DNA of 64,000 nt from Alphaproteobacteria bacterium (GTDB lineage: Bacteria; Pseudomonadota; Alphaproteobacteria; SP197), in assembly GCA_016869675.1 (NCBI GenBank), contig VGDP01000006.1:51129-115128 (forward strand), read 5' to 3'. Below the pieces are notes generated by a model. It had not been told where the DNA came from. It ran no database searches and worked only from the letters and a program-made list of their open reading frames with translations. A program made the position numbers and the translations under genes. Every line of letters begins with the position of its first letter. The stretch's first letter is position 1. Of the stretch, positions 13,512-22,888 are shown one piece after another.

Positions 13512-16178
13512 CTACTCGGCCGAGACGAGCTGGCTCAGGGGGCCGTCCTTGCCCAGCAGCTCCGTGAACGTGCCGGTCTGGGCGACACGGCCGCCCTTCA
13601 GCACGACGACCTGATCGAAGTACTTGGCCAGGCTGGCACGGTGCAGCGCCCAGATCAGGGTGCGCCCTTCGAACTCGCCGAGCAAGCTGGTCAGCACGTG
13701 GGCCTGGGAGGGACCATCGAACGACGCGGTTGCCTCGTTGAGGATCAGCACGTCGGGGCGCTTGAGCAGGGCGCGTGCCAGGGCGAGCTTCTGGCGCTGC
13801 ACCGGCGTGAGCCGTGTGCCGCCGATGCCGGCCGGGAAATCAAGTCCCACCTCGATGACGATCTCGCGCAGGCCGAGGGCCTCGACGAGCTGCGAGATCA
13901 GATCGCCGATGCGCTGGGCGGCCTGCGCCTTACCGTAGGCGACCTTGCCGAACAGGATGTTGTCCTGCAGCGAGGTAAGTCCGTTGTATGTCGCGGGGTC
14001 GAAGAACGCGATGGTGTCGCGGTAGCGGGCGGGCAGTCCCTCGGCGAAGGCACGGCGCGCCACCAGCAGGCGTTCGCGCATGGCTTCGTCGATCTTGCCC
14101 AGCCGGTGGCGCGCCGGGATCAACTGGAACGGCAAGTTCAGCAAGCGCAGGCGGTCGGGCTCCGCCAGGGCCTCCAGCTTGCCGGGCTCGGTGCGGCGCA
14201 GCAACGCCTGGTACTCCGGCAGGTCCTCGGAGCCGATGAAGCTGAACTGGGCGAAGAACTCGTGCTCGGGCGGCAGATCGGCGAACAGCTCGATCATGGT
14301 CTGCGCCACTTCGTAGCCCATGGTCAGCAGATCGTCGGTCAGGCCGGTGTCGTCCAGCACCTTGCGCACGTAGGCGTTCTCGGCCAGGCGCGTGCCGACG
14401 AAGGTGTCGTCGCGCGAGGTGCCGAACAGCAGGTTCTCGGCGACCGTGGCGTTCAGATTGTAGCGGGTCGGGTCGAACGGCTCGACCAGGTCCGCCAGGT
14501 CGGTTTCGGCCAACTGTTCGCGCAGCGCCGCGCGCGCCTCCAGCACGCGCCAGGCGGCGTCGGGCTTCAGCAGCGGGTCGATCGTGCCGCGCAGGCCGAA
14601 CTGGTAGACGTCGGGGCTCATGTCCGCCAGGTCGAGCACGCGGGTGATGGCGTGGATCAGCGCCTCGGGCGCGGCGGCGCCGGCGGCGCCGTAGTCGATC
14701 CAGTCATCGTTGCAATCGTCCTCCGCGTTGCCCGACAGGCGCGCCTCCATCATGGCGCGGCGGCGCCGCGCCGCGGGGACCTCGGCCGCGTAGTCGAACG
14801 GCCTGAGCGGCCGGTGCTTCAGCCCGTAGGTCAAGTTGTCGACGAGCGAGGCGGACAGCAGCGGCGTGTTCGGCCCGACGTAGGCGATGCGCCGCCCGGT
14901 CAGGGCCTCGGGCACGGACTTGAGGTCGACGCCGCCGGCCGTGACACGACCAGCGGTCGGATCGATGAGGCGGGCCAGCAACATGGTCAGCTCGCCCTTG
15001 CCGCTGGCCGCGTCACCCGCCAGCGCGACGCGCCGGCCGATCGGGATCGTCATGCTGAGGGCATCGACCAAGGGATCGCCGTCCTCGGAATAACCCAGGT
15101 TCGACACCTCGATGGCACCAGCCAGGGGCGGCGGGGTCTCGTGGTCGCCACCGACCAACGCTTCGTCGCGCAGGCCCGGCGGATCGAACTGGTCGATGAC
15201 CTGCTGGTACTTGATGCGGCTGTCTTCCTTGGTCTGGTAGTAGGTCAGCAGCTCGTTCCACGGTCCTGGCAGGTCCTTGTACGCCGCCAGCACGGCGACC
15301 AACGCGCCCAGCGAGAGCTGGCCCTCGATGACGTAGTAACCGCCGATCGAAAAGAAGAAGAACGGCGTCAGCTGCGACATGAAGTTGTTGAGGAACTTGG
15401 CGAGAAACTTGAGCGTGTAGATGCGGTAGCGGATGTCGTAGATGCGCCCGAAGCGGGCCGAGAAGTCCGCCAGCTCCCAGCGCACCGTGTCGTGGGCGTG
15501 GATTTCCTGACTGGACTGGGTCGCCTCGGCGATGCGCTCGGAAAGCTTGCGCACCTCCTTGACCCGATCCTTGCCGAGCAGGTTCACCTTGCGCTGCAGC
15601 TTTGGGATGAGCCAGCCCTGGATCGGGTAGAGCGCGATCGCCGCCGCGCCCATGTAGAAGTCCTGGGCGAAGATGAAGAAGATCGCGGTCAGCAGCAGGC
15701 CGCCCTGGTAGAGCGGCAGGACCACGGCGTCGCCGATGTAGCCGCCCAGCGGTTCCACTTCGGAGGTCACCATGGGAATGATCTCGCCCGAGGAAACGCG
15801 CCGGAAATGCGGTAGCGGAAACCGCAGGGCGCGCGCGAGCAGCTGGTAGCGCAGGCGGCGCAGCATGCGCTCGCCCATGACACCCTTCATGACGTTGAGC
15901 AGGTACTTGAAGCCGCCGTTGATGAGCACCAGCGCCAGAAACAGCGCACAATAGGCGTATAACAGAGGCTTCTGATCCAAGCCAAAAAACTCGAACCCCA
16001 GTATTTGAAATGGTAGGGGAAACTCGGACGATGCGCTGTCCAACGCATCGTTGACGATCAGTTTCGGAACGTCGAGCGAGGCGTAATAGAACGGCAACGA
16101 CGCCAGGGTCACCAGCACGATCATGACTTGCTGGCGCTTTGAGTACTTCAGGATGTAACGAAAGATACTCGGTTCCAT
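13512..16178 (-). CDS. ABC exporter with an interrupted, atypical nucleotide-binding domain
   Basis: A type IV (MsbA-like) half-transporter of 888 aa; normal length is about 600. Membrane helices span residues 20-330. The Walker A at 388-394 is GDAASGK, unlike the usual GxxGxGK[ST]. After it comes an insert of about 350 residues in which a Q-loop-like block occurs three times: SLVDNLTYG (444-452), TVAENLLFG (578-586) and SLQDNILFG (736-744). The signature is TPVQRQ (791-796) instead of SGGQ, the Walker B is VLILNEA (810-816, Asp replaced by Asn), and an H-loop His is at 846. ATG 16178 was chosen because the homology begins there. It probably exports a glycan or lipid. Confidence 0.82.
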   Translation of the reverse strand: MEPSIFRYILKYSKRQQVMIVLVTLASLPFYYASLDVPKLIVNDALDSASSEFPLPFQILGFEFFGLDQKPLLYAYCALFLALVLINGGFKYLLNVMKGVMGERMLRRLRYQLLARALRFPLPHFRRVSSGEIIPMVTSEVEPLGGYIGDAVVLPLYQGGLLLTAIFFIFAQDFYMGAAAIALYPIQGWLIPKLQRKVNLLGKDRVKEVRKLSERIAEATQSSQEIHAHDTVRWELADFSARFGRIYDIRYRIYTLKFLAKFLNNFMSQLTPFFFFSIGGYYVIEGQLSLGALVAVLAAYKDLPGPWNELLTYYQTKEDSRIKYQQVIDQFDPPGLRDEALVGGDHETPPPLAGAIEVSNLGYSEDGDPLVDALSMTIPIGRRVALAGDAASGKGELTMLLARLIDPTAGRVTAGGVDLKSVPEALTGRRIAYVGPNTPLLSASLVDNLTYGLKHRPLRPFDYAAEVPAARRRRAMMEARLSGNAEDDCNDDWIDYGAAGAAAPEALIHAITRVLDLADMSPDVYQFGLRGTIDPLLKPDAAWRVLEARAALREQLAETDLADLVEPFDPTRYNLNATVAENLLFGTSRDDTFVGTRLAENAYVRKVLDDTGLTDDLLTMGYEVAQTMIELFADLPPEHEFFAQFSFIGSEDLPEYQALLRRTEPGKLEALAEPDRLRLLNLPFQLIPARHRLGKIDEAMRERLLVARRAFAEGLPARYRDTIAFFDPATYNGLTSLQDNILFGKVAYGKAQAAQRIGDLISQLVEALGLREIVIEVGLDFPAGIGGTRLTPVQRQKLALARALLKRPDVLILNEATASFDGPSQAHVLTSLLGEFEGRTLIWALHRASLAKYFDQVVVLKGGRVAQTGTFTELLGKDGPLSQLVSAE

Positions 16179-16186
16179 CGCCCTGC

Positions 16187-16204
16187 GCCGCCGGGCCCGG
16201 CGGC
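16187..16204. other. 18-bp GC palindrome ahead of the exporter start
   Basis: GCCGCCGGGCCCGGCGGC is a perfect palindrome ending nine bases upstream of the exporter ATG at 16178, between divergently transcribed genes. It could fold over the ribosome site or bind a dimeric regulator; there is no further support for either. Confidence 0.4.
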
Positions 16205-16321
16205 GCCGGGCCAAATGGCGCGGCACCTTAGCCCAGGCACCGACAGAGGTACAGCCGTCGACTCGCGGCCACCCGGACCCTATGCCATAGTCCGCCCGCA
16301 GCCACGCCTTTTGGGGCGAGG

Positions 16322-17557
16322 ATGCGCTCACGCACCATGGGCATGGGGTCGCGGGGAATGGGCCCACGAGTCCTCATCTACAGTCACGACACGTTCGGGC
16401 TCGGCCACCTCCGGCGCTGCCGTACCATCGCGCATGCGCTGGTCGAGAACTTCCGCGAATTGTCGGTGCTGATCCTGTCGGGCTCGCCGATCATCGGCTC
16501 GTTCGATTTCCGCGCCCGCGTCGACTTCGTGCGCGTCCCCGGCGTGATCAAGCTGCGCAGCGGCGACTACACCTCGCTCAATCTGCACATCGATATCGAG
16601 GAGACGCTCGCCATGCGGGAGTTGATCATCCGGCATACCGCCGAGATCTTCGATCCCGACATCTTCCTCGTCGACAAGGAGCCGCTGGGCCTGCGCGGCG
16701 AGGTCAAGGAGACGCTCGAGACCCTGAAGGAGCGTGGCACGCGCCTGGTGCTCGGCCTGCGCGATGTGCTGGACGAGCCGGCGCACCTGGCGCCGGAATG
16801 GAAGCGCAAGGGCGTGGGGCCGGCGCTGCGCGATCTCTACGACGAGATCTGGGTCTACGGCCTGCCGCAGATCTGGGACCCGCTGGCCGACATCAACGTG
16901 CCCAAGTCGGTGCGCAAGAAGGTGGTGTTCACCGGCTACCTGCGCCGTTCGGTACCCTACACCGTGCCGAGCGGGCGCGAGCTGATCGACATGGAGGAGC
17001 CGTTCCTGCTGGTCACGCCCGGCGGCGGCGGCGACGGCGAAGCGCTGGTCGACTGGGTGATCCGCGCCTACGAATCCTCGTTCACGCCGCCGTGGCGGGC
17101 GCTCATCGTGTTCGGGCCGTTCATGCAGGCCGAGACGGTGGCCGAGTTCCAGCGGCGCATCGCGGCGATCCCGCGCCTGCGCAGCATCATCTTCGACGCG
17201 TACATCGAGACCATGATGTCGCGCGCCGCGGGCGTAGTGGCCATGGGCGGCTACAACACGTTCTGCGAGATCCTGTCGCTGGACAAGCGCGCGATCATCG
17301 TGCCGCGCACGGTGCCGCGCATGGAGCAGGCGATCCGCATGCGCCGCGCCGCCGAGCTCGGCCTGGTCGCCATGCTCAGCGACGACGGCCAGCGCGATCC
17401 GCAGCGCATGGCCACCGCGCTGCGCCACCTGCCCCAGCAGAAGCGGCCATCGAGCGTGGTGATCCCCGGCCTGCTGGACGGGCTCGAGAACGTCAACCGG
17501 CTGGTCGAGCTGGGACTGGAACGGCGCGCGGCGTACCGGCTGGCCGTGGCGAAGTGA
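16322..17557 (+). CDS. GT28/MurG-like glycosyltransferase (COG4671 type)
   Basis: Predicted glycosyltransferase with a two-domain GT-B fold (411 aa), similar to MurG. The N-terminus has PRVLIYSHDTFGLGHLRRCR, the acceptor-loop 'GxGHlxR' motif. The C-terminal nucleotide-sugar site has FLLVTPGGGGDGEAL and AGVVAMGGYNTFCEILSLDKRAIIVPR, where the invariant GGYNT..E replaces the MurG 'GA.T..E' motif. The ATG at 16322 follows GGGGCGAGG; an internal ATG at 16358 would remove only a Met/Gly/Arg-rich lead. It is the first gene of the long + strand operon and is divergent from the exporter. Confidence 0.82.
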   Translation: MRSRTMGMGSRGMGPRVLIYSHDTFGLGHLRRCRTIAHALVENFRELSVLILSGSPIIGSFDFRARVDFVRVPGVIKLRSGDYTSLNLHIDIEETLAMRELIIRHTAEIFDPDIFLVDKEPLGLRGEVKETLETLKERGTRLVLGLRDVLDEPAHLAPEWKRKGVGPALRDLYDEIWVYGLPQIWDPLADINVPKSVRKKVVFTGYLRRSVPYTVPSGRELIDMEEPFLLVTPGGGGDGEALVDWVIRAYESSFTPPWRALIVFGPFMQAETVAEFQRRIAAIPRLRSIIFDAYIETMMSRAAGVVAMGGYNTFCEILSLDKRAIIVPRTVPRMEQAIRMRRAAELGLVAMLSDDGQRDPQRMATALRHLPQQKRPSSVVIPGLLDGLENVNRLVELGLERRAAYRLAVAK

Positions 17558-17564
17558 TCGGCGT

Positions 17565-18785
17565 GTGAGGCGGCCGGTCGCGTTCGTCCTCAAGGGCTAC
17601 CCACGCCTGTCCGAGACCTTCATCGCCCAAGAAATCCTGGCGCTGGAGCGGCGCGGTCTGGACGTGCGCATCGTGTCGCTGCGCCGGCCGGCCGACCGCG
17701 CGCTGCACCCGGCGCACCGGGCGATTCGCGCGCCCGTCGCCTATTTGCCGGAGTATCTGTGGCACGCGCCGCTGCGCGTCGTCGCCGGCTGGTGGCGCGC
17801 CCGGCGCCTGCCGGGCTACGGCGCAGCCTGGTGCGCCTGGCGCGCCGACCTGGCGCGCGATCGCACGGCCAACCGGGTACGCCGGTTCGGCCAAGCGTGC
17901 GTGCTGGCCGCCGAGGCGCCGGCGGCGATCGGCCAGTTCCACGCGCACTTCCTGCACACGCCGGCCTCGGTCACCCGTTACGCGGCGGTGATGCGCGGCC
18001 TGCCCTGGTCGGTCTCGGCCCACGCCAAGGACATCTGGACCACGCCCGAATGGGAGAAGCGCGAGAAGCTTGCCGCGTGCGCCTGGGCCGTCACCTGCAC
18101 CCGGGCCGGCTGGCGGGCGCTCGACGCGCTGGCACCGACTGGCCGCGTCGAGCTGGTCTATCACGGGCTCGACCTGGAGCGGTTCCCGCCGGCGCCGCCC
18201 GGCGAGACGCGCGACGGCGTCGATCCCGCGCATCCGGTGCGCATCCTGGCGGTCGCGCGCGCCGTGCCCAAGAAGGGCCTGGACGATCTGCTGGCCGCCC
18301 TGGCCACCCTGCCCACCGGCCTGCATTGGCACCTGACCCACGTGGGCGGCGGACCGTTGCGCGCCTCCCTCGAGGCCCAGGCGCGCGCCGCCGGCATCGC
18401 GGCGCGCGTCACCTGGCTGGGCGCCCGCCCCCAGGAGGATGTGCTGGCCGCCTACCGCGCCGCCGATCTGTTCGCGCTGAGCCCGCGCGTCGCCGCCGAC
18501 GGCGACCGCGACGGCCTGCCTAACGTGCTGGTCGAGGCGCAGAGCCAGGGCCTGGCCGTGGTCGCCACCGCGATCGCGGGCGTGCCCGAGCTGATCGAGC
18601 CCGAGGTCAACGGCGTGCTGGTCGAGCCGGGCGACCGGGCGGCCCTGACATCGGCGCTGGCGCGCCTGATCGCCGATCCCGCCTTGCGCGCGCGCCTGGG
18701 CGCGGCGGGTGCCGCGCGGGTGCGGCGCGATTTCGATCTCGGGGCCGGCATCGACCGGCTGGCGGCGAAGTTCGGCGTGGATTGA
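17565..18785 (+). CDS. Family 4 glycosyltransferase
   Basis: GT-B glycosyltransferase (406 aa). It opens with AFVLKGYPRLSETFIAQEIL, a common start of exopolysaccharide GT4 enzymes. FHAHFLHTPASVTRYAAVM and WSVSAHAKDIWTT mark the acceptor domain. VYHGLDLERF, ILAVARAVPKKGLDDLLAAL and the donor-site DGDRDGLPNVLVEAQSQGL (E-x7-E region) mark the sugar-nucleotide domain. A GTG start at 17565 lies seven bases after the previous stop. The acceptor and donor are unknown. Confidence 0.88.
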   Translation: MRRPVAFVLKGYPRLSETFIAQEILALERRGLDVRIVSLRRPADRALHPAHRAIRAPVAYLPEYLWHAPLRVVAGWWRARRLPGYGAAWCAWRADLARDRTANRVRRFGQACVLAAEAPAAIGQFHAHFLHTPASVTRYAAVMRGLPWSVSAHAKDIWTTPEWEKREKLAACAWAVTCTRAGWRALDALAPTGRVELVYHGLDLERFPPAPPGETRDGVDPAHPVRILAVARAVPKKGLDDLLAALATLPTGLHWHLTHVGGGPLRASLEAQARAAGIAARVTWLGARPQEDVLAAYRAADLFALSPRVAADGDRDGLPNVLVEAQSQGLAVVATAIAGVPELIEPEVNGVLVEPGDRAALTSALARLIADPALRARLGAAGAARVRRDFDLGAGIDRLAAKFGVD

Positions 18786-18789
18786 GACC

Positions 18790-19908
18790 GTGGCCCGCGT
18801 CGCGTTCTACGCGCCCATGAAGCGCCCGGACCACCCGGTGCCGTCGGGCGACCGGCGCATGGCGCGCGCGCTGATGGTCCTGCTGGGCGACCTGGGCCAC
18901 CAGGTGACCGTGGCGTCGCGCCTGCGCGCCTTCGACGGCACGGGCGACGCGTTGCGCCAAGCGCGCATCCGCGCCCGCGCCGTGCGCGAGGCCGACCGCC
19001 TGGCCGCGACCCTGGCGCCCCGGCCCGCCGTCTGGTTCACCTACCATGTGCACCACAAGGCGCCCGACTGGATCGGGCCGGTGGTCGCCGATCGTCTGGC
19101 CATCCCCTACGTGGTGGCCGAGCCGAGCATCGCCCGGAAGCGCCTGGAGGGCCCCTGGGCGGTCGGCTTTGAGGGTGCGCTGGCGGCGATCGGTCGCGCC
19201 GATGCTGTCCTGGTCATGACCGAGCGCGATCGACCCGGCCTGCGCGGCGTGGTGCCGGCACGGCGCACGGTGCCGCTGCCGCCATTCGTGGACCCGGCGC
19301 CGTTCGTGTCGGTGCGCCGCGACCGGGCGGCCCTGGCGGCGCGCCACGGCCTGGACCCCGGGCAACCCTGGCTGCTGACCGTCGCCATGATGCGGCCCGG
19401 CGCCAAGACCTCGTCCTACCAGCGCCTGGGCGCGGCGCTGGCGCGCGTGCGCGGCCGGCCGTGGCAGCTCTTGGTCATCGGCGACGGCCCCGCCCTTGAC
19501 GCGTGCCGTGCCGCCCTGGCCCCGCTGGGCCCGAGCGTCCACGGGCTCGGCGCATTGCCCACCCACGCGTTGCCGGCGTATTACGCGGCGGCGGACGTGT
19601 TTGTCTGGCCCGGCGTCGGGGAGGCTTACGGCATGGCGTATCTGGAGGCCCAGGCGGCGGGCTGCCCCGTGATCGCGGCGGCCGAGCCGGGTGTCACCGC
19701 CGTGGTGCGCGACGGCACGTCGGGCCTGCTGGTGCCGCCGGGCGACGACGCGGCGTTCGCCGCCGCCGCCGTGCGCCTGCTCGACGAACCACGGCTGCGC
19801 GCGGCGCTGGGCCGGCGCGCGCGCGCCTACGTGTCGCGCCGTCACGGGCCGGCGGCGGCGGGGCGCGCCGTGGCCCGCGCGCTGCGCATCGCCGGGGTCG
19901 GGCCGTGA
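18790..19908 (+). CDS. Family 4 glycosyltransferase
   Basis: A second GT4-type enzyme (372 aa). The start is a GTG at 18790 (VARVAFYAPMKRPDHPVPSGDRRMAR), four bases after the previous stop; an ATG at 18709 would lie inside the neighbour. Features are VWFTYHVHHKAPDWIGP, PPFVDPAPF, LLTVAMMRPGAKTSSYQRL and the donor site VFVWPGVGEAYGMAYLEAQAAGCPVIAA. Its C-terminus overlaps the phosphatase start by four bases. Confidence 0.86.
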   Translation: MARVAFYAPMKRPDHPVPSGDRRMARALMVLLGDLGHQVTVASRLRAFDGTGDALRQARIRARAVREADRLAATLAPRPAVWFTYHVHHKAPDWIGPVVADRLAIPYVVAEPSIARKRLEGPWAVGFEGALAAIGRADAVLVMTERDRPGLRGVVPARRTVPLPPFVDPAPFVSVRRDRAALAARHGLDPGQPWLLTVAMMRPGAKTSSYQRLGAALARVRGRPWQLLVIGDGPALDACRAALAPLGPSVHGLGALPTHALPAYYAAADVFVWPGVGEAYGMAYLEAQAAGCPVIAAAEPGVTAVVRDGTSGLLVPPGDDAAFAAAAVRLLDEPRLRAALGRRARAYVSRRHGPAAAGRAVARALRIAGVGP

Positions 19909-20495
19909 CGCTGCTGATCCTCATGCGCCACGGCCGCACCTCGGCCTCGGCGGAGCGACGACTCAAGGGGCGGCTCGACGTGCCGCTCGGCGAGGCGGGC
20001 CGCGCCGAGGTCGCGGCCTGGCGCCTGCCTGAGGACGCGGCGGGCGCGCGCTGGTTCACCAGCCCGCTCGGGCGCGCGCGCGAGACCGCGGCGATCCTGG
20101 GCGTGGCGGCCGCGGTCGAGCCGCGCCTGATCGAGATGCACTGGGGGCTGTGGGAGGGGCGGTCGCTGGCCGAGCTGCGCGACGCCGATCCCGAGGGCAT
20201 GGAGGCCAACGAGGCGCGCGGGCTAGATTTCCGCGCGCCCGGCGGCGAGAGCCCGCGCCAGGTGCAGGCGCGCGTGGCGCCCTGGTTGGCCGAGATCGCG
20301 ACGGGCTCCGAACCGGTGTGCGCCATCGCGCACAAGGGCGTGATCCGTGCCGTGATCGGCCTGGCCACGGGGTGGGACTTCGTTGGCGAGCCGCCGGCGC
20401 GCATCTGCTACGGCGACGCGCACCTGTTCCGGCTCGACGCGGCGGGCCGGCCCACGGTCGAACGGCTGAACCTGCCCCTGACCGGATCGGCGTGA
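19905..20495 (+). CDS. Histidine phosphatase family protein
   Basis: Histidine phosphatase (phosphoglycerate-mutase-like, 196 aa). The phosphohistidine motif is LMRHGRTSASAERRLKGRLD. The second-half residues FTSPLGRARETAAIL, EMHWGLWEGRSLAELR and the proton-donor-side AIAHKGVIRAV complete the active site. The GTG at 19905 overlaps the previous stop (GTGA). Embedded among glycosyltransferases, it may dephosphorylate a sugar phosphate or a lipid-linked intermediate (inference). Confidence 0.88.
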   Translation: MTLLILMRHGRTSASAERRLKGRLDVPLGEAGRAEVAAWRLPEDAAGARWFTSPLGRARETAAILGVAAAVEPRLIEMHWGLWEGRSLAELRDADPEGMEANEARGLDFRAPGGESPRQVQARVAPWLAEIATGSEPVCAIAHKGVIRAVIGLATGWDFVGEPPARICYGDAHLFRLDAAGRPTVERLNLPLTGSA

Positions 20496-21646
20496 CGGCG
20501 CGGGTCCTGATCGCGGTCACCCACCTGCTGGGCATCGGGCACTTGGCCCGCGCCGCCCTGATCGCCGAAGCGCTGGCGGTGCGCGGCGTGGCCACCACCC
20601 TGGTCAGCGGCGGCATGACGGTGCCGGGGCTCGGCGTCGGCGGCGCGCGTCTGGTCGCACTTCAGGGCTTGCGCGCGACCGACGAGAGCTTCGCCCATCT
20701 GGTCAACGCCGAATGCCGGGCGGCGGACGCGGCGCTGTTCGCGGCACGCCGCGAGCGCCTGCTGGCGCTCCTGGCCGAGACCGCGCCGCACCTGGTGGTT
20801 GTCGAGCAGTATCCGTTCGGCCGGCGCAAGCTGGCGGCGGAGTTCGACGCGCTGCTGGTCGCGGCGCGCGCGCGCGGCGCGGTGACCGTGGGTTCGGTGC
20901 GCGACGTGCTGCAGCGCACGACACCGGAACGGGCGGCGGCGATGGCCGTGGTGGCGCGCGACCGGCTGGACGCGGTGCTGGTCCACGGCGACGCCCGTGT
21001 GTTGCCCTTCGAGGCGAGTTTCCCGGCGGCCGGCCTGATCGCCGACCGGCTGGTCTACACGGGCTATGTCGCGGCGGCGCCGGCGCCACGCGAACCGGCG
21101 GGGCCAGGCCACTGCGAGGTCCTGGTGTCGGCCGGCGGCGGCGCCGTGGGCGCCGGCCTGCGCCGCCTGCGCCGCGCCGCGCTGGCGGCCGCCGCGCTGG
21201 ATCCTGGCCGGACCTGGCGCGTGCTGACAGGGACGGGCACCATCCCGCCGGACATGGGTCCAGCGCCGCCGCCCAACGCCGTGATCGAGCCGAACCGGCC
21301 GGATTTCCGCAGCCTGCTGGCCCATTGCGCGGTTTCGGTGTCCCAGGGCGGCTACAACACCGTGGCCGACGTGCTGGCGGCGCGGGCGCGCGCGGTCGTG
21401 GTGCCGTTCAGCGCCGGCGGTCAGACCGAACAGGCGACGCGGGCCGCGCGGCTGGAGGCCCTGGGTCTGATGCATGTGATCGCCGAGGACGACCTCGGCC
21501 CGGCGCGGTTGGCCCAGGCCGTAGCGGCTACCGCCGAGCGAACCTTGCCGACCCTGATGGTAGACATCGACGGTGCCCAAAGAAGTGCCGCTCTGCTAAA
21601 GACATGGGCCGAGACCGGCCATGTCGACCTGGGACGCGCTGGATGA
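20492..21646 (+). CDS. GT28/MurG-like glycosyltransferase, second copy of this type
   Basis: 384 aa, related to the first gene of the operon. It opens ARVLIAVTHLLGIGHLARAALIAEAL (GxGH..R loop), has VVEQYPFGRRKLAAEFDALL, VGSVRDVLQ and the donor site VSAGGGAVGAGLRR, and then SVSQGGYNTVADVLAARARAVVVPF, the same GGYNT motif. The GTG at 20492 overlaps the phosphatase stop (GTGA). Two such enzymes in one operon suggest successive sugar additions or different acceptors. Confidence 0.82.
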   Translation: MTARVLIAVTHLLGIGHLARAALIAEALAVRGVATTLVSGGMTVPGLGVGGARLVALQGLRATDESFAHLVNAECRAADAALFAARRERLLALLAETAPHLVVVEQYPFGRRKLAAEFDALLVAARARGAVTVGSVRDVLQRTTPERAAAMAVVARDRLDAVLVHGDARVLPFEASFPAAGLIADRLVYTGYVAAAPAPREPAGPGHCEVLVSAGGGAVGAGLRRLRRAALAAAALDPGRTWRVLTGTGTIPPDMGPAPPPNAVIEPNRPDFRSLLAHCAVSVSQGGYNTVADVLAARARAVVVPFSAGGQTEQATRAARLEALGLMHVIAEDDLGPARLAQAVAATAERTLPTLMVDIDGAQRSAALLKTWAETGHVDLGRAG

Positions 21647-22373
21647 GGAGTTCGACCGTTGGGCCGCTGCGGGTCGCGTCGCCACCCTGTGGTGGCGCGA
21701 CGATGACGCCGGCGCGCCCAGCGCGGCGCTCGACCGCCTTTTCGAGGCCCGGCGCGCCCTCGGTACACCGCTCGCCGTGGCGGCCGTGCCCGCCTGGCTC
21801 GGCGCCGAGGGCGCGGGCCGGATCGGCGCCGAGGACGTGGACGTGCTGCAGCACGGCTGGGACCATACGGACCATGCCGCGCCCGGCGCCAAGAAGGTCG
21901 AACTGGGCGGCCGATTGCACGACACGGCGTCGCTCGCGGCGCTAGAGCGGGGCCGCGCGGTGCTGGCCCGGTTGCCCAACACGCTGCCGGTCCTGGTGCC
22001 GCCGTGGAACCGCATCGCCGAAAGCCTGGTCGGCCGTCTGGCCGGGGCTGGTTGGCGCGGCCTGTCGCGGTTCGGACCACGCCGGCGCGCCGCCGGTGGC
22101 CCCGTAACGGTCAACACCCACGTGGACATCGTCGCGTGGCATCATGGCCGCGGCTTTGTGGGCGAGGACGCGGCGTTGACGGCGGCGATCGATCATCTGC
22201 GGGCACGGCGCGAGGGCACGGTGGATGGCGGGGAGCCGACCGGGCTCCTGACCCATCACGCGGTGCACGACGCGGCGTGCTGGCGCTTCGTCGACCGTTT
22301 CGCCGCCGCGGTGGCGGGCCACGGGGGCGCGCGCTGGGTTTCGGCGCGCGAAGCCTTCGGCATCGGCCCATGA
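21621..22373 (+). CDS. Polysaccharide deacetylase family protein
   Basis: Carbohydrate esterase-4-like protein (250 aa) with no signal peptide. The catalytic Asp-Asp motif is WWRDDDAGAPS, the metal histidines are in VLQHGWDHTDHA, and VPPWNRIAESLV and LLTHHAVHD match the remaining family motifs. It would remove N- or O-acetyl groups from a cytoplasmic, probably lipid-linked, glycan. It overlaps the preceding gene by 26 bases and the next by four. Confidence 0.8.
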   Translation: MSTWDALDEEFDRWAAAGRVATLWWRDDDAGAPSAALDRLFEARRALGTPLAVAAVPAWLGAEGAGRIGAEDVDVLQHGWDHTDHAAPGAKKVELGGRLHDTASLAALERGRAVLARLPNTLPVLVPPWNRIAESLVGRLAGAGWRGLSRFGPRRRAAGGPVTVNTHVDIVAWHHGRGFVGEDAALTAAIDHLRARREGTVDGGEPTGLLTHHAVHDAACWRFVDRFAAAVAGHGGARWVSAREAFGIGP

Positions 22374-22888
22374 GCCTGCACCGCTACCCCACCGCGACCC
22401 TGATGGCGGATTACGGCCGCGCCGGCGCCGGCTTGGTCCTGACCGGCGGGCCGCTCGCCTTGGTGCCGATGGCGCCGGCGGTCGCCTGGGTGCTGGCCGC
22501 CATGGCGCTGCTGTTCGCCCAGTTCGCCGTGCGCACGTTTGCGCGCCAGATCGGCCCGGTCACGTGCGACGAGCGCGCCGTGACCATCGGTGGCCCGCTG
22601 GGCGGCACCGTGCCGTGGAACGACGTGACCGTGTTCAAGCTCGCCTTCTTCGCCACGCGGCGCGACCGCCGGCGCGGCTGGATGGAGCTCAAGGTCAGGG
22701 GCCGGCGCGGTCGTGCCGTGACCATCGATTCGACGATCGAGAACTTTGACGCCATCGTCGGGCGCGCCGTGGCGGCGGCCGTCGCCAACGGCGTCGCGCT
22801 GGGCGCCACGACGCGCGCTAACCTCGAGGCCATGGGCCTGGACACCGGCGCGGACGACACGCTCGACATCGCGAGAGCCACGCCGTGA
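22370..22888 (+). CDS. Small membrane protein of unknown function
   Basis: 172 residues with two adjacent N-terminal membrane helices ([20 protein letters not shown] and [16 protein letters not shown]), then a soluble domain rich in beta strands ([40 protein letters not shown]) that resembles a PH-like fold in its pattern. No family is recognised. ATG 22370 overlaps the deacetylase stop and its stop overlaps the next start, so it is firmly part of the operon. Confidence 0.75.
   Translation: MSLHRYPTATLMADYGRAGAGLVLTGGPLALVPMAPAVAWVLAAMALLFAQFAVRTFARQIGPVTCDERAVTIGGPLGGTVPWNDVTVFKLAFFATRRDRRRGWMELKVRGRRGRAVTIDSTIENFDAIVGRAVAAAVANGVALGATTRANLEAMGLDTGADDTLDIARATP

Noticed and set aside
13641..15815. 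724-codon + strand frame opposite the ABC exporter
   Set aside because: Composition (Gln/Arg/Gly-rich) is that of an antisense shadow; the - strand frame has clear ABC motifs.
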